A DNA stretch of 64,000 nucleotides from Lamellibrachia columna (Eukaryota > Annelida > Polychaeta > Sabellida > Siboglinidae). A program made the position numbers and the translations under genes. The DNA lies in the NCBI GenBank assembly GCA_963662155.1, contig OY759270.1, positions 9,787,461-9,851,460 on the forward strand, in the 5' to 3' direction. Under the pieces are notes generated by a model that saw only the letters and a program-made list of their open reading frames with translations, searched no databases and had not been told where the DNA came from. Of the stretch, positions 54,340 through 64,000 are shown piece by piece. The first letter of the stretch is position 1, and every line of letters starts with the position of its first letter.

Positions 54340-55700
54340 GGTTATGGGAGGTAGAGAGGTAGTCTTCAAACGCAGCTCATAACAATGTAACCAACTGAGT
54401 TATAAATTGGTTTAATATAATTTTTATAATAATTTCATGATTCTACGCAGCTTCAACTAATTTGTTTCATCTTCATTGTTTCAACTTTGCCTATTTGTTA
54501 CTTATGTTGTTCTATCTATAATGTATTACTTTTTAATAAATTTTAGCTTGATGGCTCCTTATTCCTCTTTAGTTAGGTGTCATTCATTGTCAGATAAAGA
54601 TAAAATAGCATAACATAGATAAAATAGACTGGCAGCATTTTCACCACAAAAACAAATGGAAAGATGTATAATGGCACTTGCATGTTTATATCTTATTGTT
54701 TCATTTATATCTTATTTTATTTTAATATTGGTGTTTTAATATTAATTTATTCTAGAGCAGTCTATGTATTATACATGGCACTTTTAAATATCTTATTAGA
54801 TTTCAGTGCAGTTTTGCTTTAAAAAAATTATATTATATATATATATTCTTATATATATATATTCTTTTTATTAAATATGTTTACTGTGTAAGCATGTTTT
54901 TTATAATACTGGTTACACATTATCAATCCTATATTTATGCGAACATAATTAATTTTATTCTGGATATATAAATAAAAAGTTATACTATTATTTTTATAAT
55001 ATAATCCCGAAAATGATGCATGTGTATTATGATATTTATTTTATTTAACAACAAACGTGCATTTCACTACTTACATTTAAAACACAACCATTGGAACTGA
55101 AGGACACAACCTACATGGAATAGATGCACTCAGCAGATCAGGTGCAGTAAATAGACAGTAGGAAGACTGGCAAACAAAACCCTATTGTTAAATATACAGT
55201 TGCTATGACATAACCTTCTCTTGCAGTATTTACAACCCATTGCGCCAGACAAAGAACAGACTTCATGGTCTGTCTTTGTCAGTCTTTGAAGAAGCACCTA
55301 TCACACCCTTCCAGCTGAGACACAGGCAATATTGTCCGAATGCATCAAATATCAGTGACCACCCCACCCACTTACTGTCTACCTGGATGACTATCTCTCC
55401 AGAGACAGGCAGGTGCTTGCTTTGATCTCCATGTGTGGTCAGTCACTGGTCATCATTTGTCCAGTGAAAGTGTGCTTGTTCAAAGTGGCCCCGCCTAATG
55501 AAGCTAATCAGTGTATTCATGACACAGGGTTATTAAATGTTACCCCACCCCTAATGCAGATCACCAAGATGGAATAAAGCACCAGTTGTCTACTTCCTGA
55601 GGGAGGCTTCCTTAGGGAGACCCATTCCACTCTGCCTTCCTGCTTTCTGTTATCCATTCCCAAAGTTATCCATTCCCTAAGGTACTTTCTTTCAATACAA
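54340..55700. other. AT-rich gene-free stretch
   Basis: I see no exon or supportable repeat beyond low-complexity AT (54830-54870). Confidence 0.35.
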
Positions 55701-55705
55701 TTGGC

Positions 55706-55951
55706 TTCTCTCACTTAGATAAGAATCACCACACAATTGTAATACTATTATATCCTGTATTACTGTCTATTCTCCCTAATTCTTCACATGCTGTTGAAAT
55801 AACACCAGATTAAGGGCTACAATAAGAACCCCAATTGTAGCCCTTAATCTGGTGTTATTTCAACAGCATGTGAAGAATTAGGGAGAATAGACAGTAATAC
55901 AGGATATAATAGTATTACCATTGTGTGGTGATTCTTATCTAAGTGAGAGAA
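55706..55951. other. Near-perfect 118-bp palindrome
   Basis: Arms 55706-55823 and 55834-55951 are inverted copies with a single mismatch seen (acaattgt against acaatggt), around a 10-nt loop (aagaacccca). Confidence 0.95.
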
Positions 55952-55959
55952 ATTCTTAA

Positions 55960-58055
55960 ACCCCACCTCCCCTCTCAGTACACCTGATACTTCAGTGCTG
56001 TCTCTTCCTATTTAGCCACCTGCTGCTTTAAATGACCAATCACAAATTTCAGTTAATTTCCTGCATGTTCCTGATGTCATTATGTTCGCATAACAACACC
56101 GAGCCGAAAACCATTATCACCGCAGCCCCGGCATCAATATCAGGTAACCAAATTGCCAAGATTCATCCCCACTATGATGCAACAGTAATTTATTTCTCTA
56201 TCACATTTCCTGAATTAGCTGGGCGAGCCTTGCTCCGTTTGTCTCTTACACATGATTACAGCATTATTGTGTCGTCATAATCACAATAATTTGTGTATGC
56301 ACACAAAGGTACTGCTTAACATCGCCTCGCTATGACATCACCAGGCTGACATCATACTGTCTTCGAGGCCACATACGATGACGCTCCACTCGGAGCACCG
56401 AACCACAATGAAAATGATGACATCATGATTAACAGCTGATCCCTATGCAATTGATGGCATCTAAATATGATGATAACATCTCTGTTTCATTTTGTTTCCA
56501 GTACACACAATGGTGCGATCACATTGGGGTGTCTTGTGTGTGATAATGTCCCTGCATAATTACCAGCTTGACAACATGCTTCACTGACCGTGACGCCTGA
56601 CCAGAAGGCGAATCCTTGTCTGGCGCCACCTGTCAATGGCCTCACTTTCAATCTGCCGCCAATCACAACTAAACAATAACACCTGAACTGAGTGTAGAGT
56701 GAATTAATCATTACCACAACTACGTTACTGTCTGGCTAATAGACTCACTAAACCACAGTTGTTTTGCCACACAGTTAATAGCATTTATGTTTTACTGTTG
56801 ATAATAACAATTGCAAATTAAAGCTAAAGTTAAATTAAAGTGTCTCAGATATATAGTGCAAATAACTACATTACTATAACTTAATTACTGTATAATTTAA
56901 TTGATTTAATTAAATGCATGCATGACATTTCAATTACTACTTTTTTTAGGTATTCTGAAGTAACTGCCAGTTGTATCACGCACATTAGTTGTTTAACAAA
57001 AATGTTAGAAATAATTTTAAATTAATATATTCTGTTTAAAGAAAAATGTTCAACTGGAAATATGGTTTTAAACATTTAGAATCCGCTGCATCTAATTAGC
57101 ACATATTACTATTATATTTACCTCCCAAGCTAAGGTCTTATTACATTTCTTATTCTCAAAACTAGACAGTAAATAAAGTCCCATAATGACAACGAGGTAA
57201 CATTTAACTTGATTAAAATTTTGCTAAGCAGCACATAAATTACTTGATTATCATTTCTGTCATGGCCAAACATTGGCTGTGCACAGGTCCTGGGGTCTTT
57301 ATTGCTCGTCAAATTAAAAACGATTATATTACTAGAGATGCTGCACCAAGTTGGTGCATAACTGCACTGACCATATTGAAACTTGAGCTTTTTATCCACG
57401 CTTTCATGTCATATCTGTTCCAAAGATTCACTGAATTCTCTACCAGATTTATAATCTGCTCAAAGGGAGGCCTTAGAACAATCAGATTTAACCAAATTAA
57501 TTTAGCCAGGCTAACCTCTGATTCCAGCTTAGCAGTACTTATTGACTGAGATAATCCTTCTTTGTTTTAGAGCAATTACTTGAATAGCTAATTAGATCAG
57601 GTAATTGCATTGTCACCAAGGTAATTAGGCCTAATGCCCTGCATCAAAGATGTCTCAGCCACTGATTGGATCACTGGCTTTACCTGTCTTTGAAACGTTG
57701 TGATGCCTGATTTTAACGCACATTTGTAGAAAATTAATTAAACTGCAAGAATCTATTTCTGGTGTGATCAATGGCTGTATGCCAGATGTGTCATTAAATT
57801 AATGTACCACATATGTAACAATGCTGCCAAATTCACAAACAGCAAGGATTAATTCAATTGTGTGGTAACATAATTTTCTCTGTACTGCTGCATGAAGACA
57901 GTAATGGGTACATCACATGCACCCGTGCTTGCCTGCATAATATTGCATTTTAAATGCTAAAAATATAACTATAAAAGAGGTGCTTTATAAATTTAAACAC
58001 ACAAAGCTACCTAACTAACAAAATCAACAAACCATCAGTAAAATATAATTTTTGG
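55960..58055. other. Gene-free stretch
   Basis: Open frames at 57244-57549 (plus) and 57399-57130 (minus) overlap and show no domain. Confidence 0.35.
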
Positions 58056-58057
58056 AC

Positions 58058-58255
58058 AGCAATGCCACACGCAAATATACAGGGAATATACAGCAATGCC
58101 ACACGCAAATATACATGGAATATACAGCAATGCCACACCCTAATATACAGGGAATATACAGCAATGCCACACCCTAATATACAGGGAATATACAGCAATG
58201 CCACACCCTAATATACAGGGAATATACAGCAATGCCACACCCTAATATACATGGA
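58058..58255. repeat. 34-bp minisatellite, about 6 copies
   Basis: The unit is agcaatgccacaccctaata then tacagggaatatac, with small variants (acgcaa for accct, catgg for caggg). Confidence 0.95.
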
Positions 58256-58259
58256 AAAC

Positions 58260-61200
58260 CAGTACTGTGAGTGTCTGTGGAAATATGCCAGCAAGGATAT
58301 GACGGAAAAAAACACCAAGGACATCTTGGAGAAATGCCAACATATCGTTATCAGGGAAGGGAAAAACAGATGTCATGACTATATTTATGACTAAATATAT
58401 AAGGAGTGCTTACATTAGCAGACAAAGATGTCCACAACTCAATTGGGTGTCAATAGCAACTGTTTATTTAAAATCTTGTATAAAAACAACATCCATACAA
58501 AATGTGTCACTAAAGTGATACTTCATGTCTTAATATTTTAGAAACTACACAATTTGGCAATGAAATAAAATGTGCCAGTTTTACAACATAGCAGTCGCTG
58601 TAGGGTAATAAAAGTCAGAACAATAAATCTTCACCTTTTTCATCGGATGATTTATCAGTCTGCCAAATTCCCATTTTATTCGATTTCTGACAACAAATAT
58701 ACTACAGCAATAAAGGAAAATTTAAGAGAATTGGGGCATTTTAATTATACAAAACTCTGTTTCATTGAACCAGTGAAACGCGACCGGTTAACAAGAGGTC
58801 CACATCAATGTCTCGCCACGCTGGACTTAACTGTAACGCACGGTTAGTCAAAACAGCACCGATCCAGATTGGTGGCAAATTGAAATGGCGACGGTTTTAT
58901 TGGAATGGCGCCAACTGCACATGACGTGAGAACAGAAAAATGTAATTGTGACAGTGTTAGGAAAATACTTTTTTTGCTTGCGAGATGAGCAGCAATATAT
59001 CAGAAATGTTGTACGCTGGTTAATGTGGCTTGCCCATTTAGATGTGTTGTCAGTTCTGCTGCTGCTGTTTCAGTTATTCAATGACTCCACTTGATAGAAT
59101 CACTTCGGGTTGGAGCAATTTGTTTTTATTAAGTGGCCAATTCACTCAAGTGCCACATTTGAATATAACGATTCGGAGTCCACTATATCTGCAGTAGATG
59201 AAAACTAGAAACTCTTAAACTGCTAGTTTCTACCTTTGCTATCCCCAAGCGGGAACACCACAATAGAGTGCTTGCGAGGTTAACACATATTACAAGATTA
59301 AGACTCCTCTTCAATGAGACAGCATCTTAGCCATGACAGATAATTTACGACAAATATTTACAACAAAAGTAAATCTAAACTTCTACCTGCTCCAAAGGCA
59401 TTTGAAGACATGGATTTTAACCTGATGTGCATTCAACAAAAACAATGCACAATGTGGCTTTTGGAACGTTATAAAAAATCATGATTTATAGTGATATATA
59501 AGGACACATATCTGATTTGGTCTACCCTCCAAACTAAACAATATACACCCCCCTAACCTCACATCCTGCACTCCACCACAGTATCGCAGGCATGTTAAAA
59601 CCACCGAGCCATCCCAACGTTCACTTACCTCATGATTATGCCCATCACGTAAACCAACATTGGCTGCTCTAACTAATGACAACTCAGTCACCCTTCACAA
59701 CATTGCCACACCAACACTTCGCGACAATAAGTCGCCAACGTTTTTATGGCACTTCATTTCATGTCTAGACACCGTGGAGCTTCGCCGGACACTCGCAAGG
59801 AAACATGATTAAACATTAATTGGCTATCAATGTCTAGCCATTATGGGATCTGCAAAGCAGAACATAATTTCTTTTGTGGTGTTAAATATGCATACCGTTA
59901 CCCACACGGCTTTCTATACAACTTTTATTTGGTGGGGCATGCATCGAAAGTGGCATTTCTGACATCTAGTAAAGATGCTTTTGTAAACCCAGGACAGGTG
60001 CGCTGAAGTAAGGTGTTCATTTTCATTATTGTGTATTCTCACCTAAAAATCATGGTCGTTTTGCGGCTAGTTATAGCTAACAAGCAATTCTTGTTACATG
60101 TTACTGAATCACTGAAATTTGAACCCATAAAAAATGGGCTAACAATTTTCCATTTCAAGCAATGCTGCATTAGTGTGGTTCTTTCCCTTTGTGTGGCGCC
60201 ACTGGAAACAGATGCAGCTGTGCTACGTGTTTCTGTCAGGCAGTTTCCCAGAGTTGAAACAAATATTGGAACTAGGGCTTTCCTGGTTGCTGTGCACCAA
60301 CTTTTTGGAATTCACTCCCTGTTAGTACTAGGTCAGTACGAAACATAATAAAATGTTACCCTTTATCTTTAATCATGTTTTCCCTCCGTAGCATATGTGG
60401 ACAGCTTTAAAACTGCATATCGATTCTGAGATTGCCTACCCCTTTTGATGCACCTTTAGGCTTTGGTTTCTGGTGATTTAGGCACGAGATGAATGTTTGT
60501 GTTATTATTATAACAGAAACTTTAAAAAAATAACATTAAAATGTTTGTTAATGTTTTTGCTTGTGGGCAAACAATTAATATCCCATATCTTAAAATAATC
60601 TATATAAACAAATTAACTAAATGCCTAAATCACCTAGAATGAAAAAGACTGCGATGAAATATTGCAAATCTGATGAAAAATCATAACATTTGCATAGACG
60701 AAGGCAATCGGTTTAAGGTTAACTCTTACCATCCTACATAGGTTTATACACCTTGCAAAGTTCCCGATGAGATTAATGTCATTACAAAATTTCCTTCTAT
60801 GGTAGTGACACTAGTGGACAATGGACACAGCTGTCACCAAACTTGCTCCCCCAACAGGGGGCACCACCAGAGCAGCCGTGGGAAACTAGCAGACAGTCAA
60901 CAGTTAATCGGGTGTGAATGATACAGCCCAAGGCAGTGGGCGGTGGAGCAAACAGAGGAACCTTGACCACTGTCGAGTGTTCCGCTTGACCGATTCCTGT
61001 GTGAAATAGCCAATTACAGGCAATCTAATGTAACAGACTGACCACTGCTCACTAACAATGACCATGTGACCAAGTCCACCCTCAATTAGCTTGACCACCA
61101 GGAGTTGCACAATTCGGGAAATCCACTCGGCTGGAACAGGGAGGATTAGGTATGTCTGTCAACACTTTCCTTGTGACATCAGTGACAGTGACAGATGAGT

Positions 61201-61320
61201 GACCAAGTGGAACCCTAGCTGATGTAATCACCCCCTGTGAGTCACCTAGAGTGTGAAGAGGTGACACAGTGATGCAACATTCTGAAGGGTTACACAAGAT
61301 CAGTGGCTAGATAAACACTT
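58260..61320. other. Gene-free stretch
   Basis: It contains a weak dispersed repeat C match (58640-58720) and a CTCF-like motif (60851-60864). Frames at 58572-58847 and 60013-60348 have no recognised domain. Confidence 0.35.
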
Positions 61321-61324
61321 GGCA

Positions 61325-61402
61325 GGGAAAGGAACAAGAGAGGGCAATAGGAGCAAAAGAGGGACATAGGAGCAAGGGAGGGACACAGGAGCAAGGGAGG
61401 GA
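61325..61402. repeat. 19-bp purine-rich tandem repeat, about 4 copies
   Basis: The unit is ggagcaagggagggacaca with variants. Confidence 0.85.
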
Positions 61403-61572
61403 AATGGCCTTCAAGGGAAGGCAGCTCTTTCTGAGCTACTCCATCAACATCGTACATCGTACTTGTATTACGCATGTTCTCTCCCAATTGGATGACTAAA
61501 ACTCAACAACATTTATATTAGTTTTTCACATAATTATTGTTTCAATGTATAAATACATAGCTATATGTCAGT

Positions 61573-62367
61573 GTCTGAAATTAGCAAAAAAAATTAACTG
61601 GCCCATATTTTTTTTTAACTGGCCCAGTTCTATTTTGAACCAGCCCAGGTGAGTTTGAACTGGCCCTCAAAAATGTATGAATGATAAGTAAACGTAATAA
61701 AGAAAAGTTTTTGCGCGTAAAATAAAAACAGACACTGCTTTAAATTAGAATAAATAATAATTTTATAAATATAAACCATACCAAATATTGTTGTTTATTT
61801 CTTATAAGTAGCAGACCAATAAAATAAAGTAATGAATTTAATAAACATTTCAATGTGAACTTTATTTGCAAAACATTTCGCGCACACTGCCACTGCCCTT
61901 GGCCTGGCATGGGCAAACATATATGCCATTCTCAATTCACTCCAAATCGAAGCCTCCAAAGGTTTACTTTCACAGCCAAATATCACATTAATCAGAATGT
62001 CTTGGCGCATTATATTGTCAATTGGAGTGTCTGCCTCTTTAGTATCACTAGTATGAAGTAAATTGGTGTAATATGCTTTAAAAAATGTCGAACTTTTAAG
62101 ATTCTCGCAACTTCGCCTACCATCTTTGTTTTAGTATCTCCCTGGTGCTCCCAGGATACTGATGTCATTAAATGTGAATCATCCATCGATCTCTCGCTGG
62201 CAAGGAAGAAGTAGTTTGTCACAACTGCATCTTATATGGCATTAGCATAGATCAGTAAGTACTGTAATGTGGACTGATAACTTGTTCATTTTAGCTAACT
62301 GAATTGGCAGGAAGCACTTTGAATCGAAGGCCACCGATAAAAAGGCCTTAATTTCAAACACTGTATG
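61573..62367. mobile_element. Dispersed repeat A, copy 2
   Basis: Homologous to 7738-8637 along its length and in the same orientation, but shorter by about 100 bp. On minus the frame DILINVIFGCESKPLEASIW is intact here and broken in copy 1, so this copy has kept more of a putative coding sequence. Confidence 0.8.
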
Positions 62368-62369
62368 TG

Positions 62370-64000
62370 TATGTATATATAGTGACATAATAATTATATT
62401 TATACTTTCAAAGATAAATCACTGCAATATCCAGAATTTTAATTACAACTATTTTTTTACCGTTTTACTAATAATAATAATGTATATAGCATCTGAATCC
62501 ACTTAAAATCAATTCTCTTGGGCGCTTTACATAAAACTGCACAAGTTATTTATATATTTAGTTATGTCTTTTAGTAGTAGAATAAACATGTATCTTAGGT
62601 AGTGCACTGAGCGACTATTACTTGACTTCTGTGGGTAGGAATCATTCAGCCATGCTGCAATTACTGGGAAAAAACTACTCATACATATCATTCCATTCCA
62701 TCACATGAATATGTTTTATTAGCGTGTATCTTGAGCTGTGCCTTTGTACGTAGGGTAACAATTATATATTATATGGTATATATCTTTAGGAAACTCTACA
62801 TCTTTGCCATATCAATGTGTTATGATGCTGACATCTAGAGTGGAGAACTGGAAGTAGGTTCACCAGGCAGTTGAGAAACAAGATAAATAACACAAAATAA
62901 GTTACAAACAGAGCACATTCCTGGAGACGAGGCAGATGTTACAAATGATTATGTACCTGCCTCTCCAGTGCCTGTGTTTACAGATCTCTGTGCAACACCT
63001 GCCTTCATCCAAACTAAAAACCAAGCCATCTGGTTGGTAACAAGTTTTAAAATAAAATTACATAACTGCAGCCAGGAAATTGTCAATATTATTAATAACT
63101 GGTACGTACAATTACTCTTGATCTTGAAGTAATTAAGTGCTTATGAGAACAAAAGAAAAAGGTGGATAAAGGATTACCCGTAGCCATGTCTAATTTCCAT
63201 GGTCTAATACTAATGTTGCAAAACAGGAATTAGGTATGAGCCAGAAATGTGTACATGTCTTTGTAATCAGCCATACCACCAACACTGTTCAAACTGGAAT
63301 TTCCATTTCGAGCACACTAAAGTCTGTCTTACCACCTCTTAAATTTATTTATGCATTACTTTTTAAGTAGTTTATTATATATTTTTGTTATACAAAGAAA
63401 CTTGAAGTTCTGTTACAATTACTAAAATGCATGAAATGCTACCCACAAAGATGGCCCTAATATGTAAATTGACCCTAAAATGTAAATGAGACACAATGCC
63501 TTCAACACCCCACCCCCACCACCCTTATCTAATCTACATTTATAACAAAAGTGTTCCAGCAAGTACAGTACAATTGCCCTAGGGCAGATTCTTATATAAT
63601 GATCTAAGCCACCATTCCTTCTAAAACTGATTACTTTATTGCTGACATTAGTCCAGAGGGATTTCCGCCCACCAGGGCAGCTGCTGCCACCCTCTTCAAT
63701 ACCCTCCCCTCTAATCCATCATATCACCCTCATTGCTAATCCATTTTCAACTTCCAGTAAGCAATCTGTGTAAACCTCCTAATGGTGAAGGTAATGACTT
63801 CTTGATAGGTCAAATCATTATCCACTTGTTATGCCCGGCCCATAATCAACATGGCCAAGGGAAATATTCACAAGAATGTCAAGAAGTCATATACAAAAAT
63901 CAGCGTAGTATTATCTTTTATGAATAAACGATAAGCATAAATGCAAACAAAATTGTTACATTTGCTGAAATCAGGGAGGCATACGTGTATAGTTATTTAT
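62370..64000. other. Gene-free stretch to window end
   Basis: I found no supportable exon. The frame at 63733-63927 has no recognised domain. Confidence 0.35.

Overview
The window is eukaryotic, spliced, AT-rich nuclear DNA. It is full of (AT)n microsatellites, minisatellites and old transposon fragments. Introns have GT-AG ends, and three animal genes can be assembled exon by exon. Together with the repeat style, the gene content fits a marine invertebrate, most likely a lophotrochozoan such as a mollusc. That taxon is an inference; the sequence alone does not prove it.

Left part (1-13 kb): hAT-like and LINE (non-LTR retrotransposon) fragments and tandem repeats come first. A short plus-strand terminal exon follows, encoding a C2HC zinc-finger-like protein (5834-6112). 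Then comes NDUFB2, a membrane-arm subunit of mitochondrial complex I, on the minus strand in three exons (12708-12614, 9566-9443, 6867-6793; 97 aa). NDUFB2 is head-to-head with the next gene. The roughly 370-bp shared interval (12709-13081) carries an ERR-like half site on the NDUFB2 side and two RFX X-box-like motifs on the other.

Centre-left (13-22 kb): a plus-strand gene with one 5'UTR exon and seven coding exons encodes a 988-aa protein. Its order is a VWA domain with intact MIDAS, a DUF4537 (C11orf16-type) domain, an acidic linker with a WKYWK motif, and a long Arg/Glu/Gln-rich coiled coil. Vertebrate C11orf16 appears to correspond only to the middle of it.

Centre (28-36 kb): a minus-strand BCL-2-family gene, clearly BAK-type. 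The BH3 exon (35327-35184), the BH1/BH2 exon (34812-34629) and the tail-anchor exon (30054-29944) join in frame, with intron positions like those of vertebrate BAK1. The N-terminal exon(s) were not found. One BAK intron holds a 42-bp x 21 minisatellite. Just upstream of the BH3 exon lies a 30-bp x 27 minisatellite that grew from inside a LINE reverse-transcriptase reading frame.

Right part (36-64 kb): no convincing gene. It holds a Tigger/pogo-like non-autonomous DNA transposon with intact terminal repeats (40007-41007), nested fold-back microsatellites (41.98-42.67 kb), a probable hAT-type MITE, several minisatellites, three clean hairpins (30-, 46- and 118-bp arms), and the second copy of a roughly 0.8-0.9 kb dispersed repeat. 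Motifs that match the CTCF core recur through the window, mostly on the plus strand.

No bacterial-type system, CRISPR array, rRNA or tRNA was seen. The most noteworthy items are the VWA-DUF4537-coiled-coil architecture with its RFX-like promoter, the LINE-derived coding minisatellite, and the near-perfect 118-bp palindrome.
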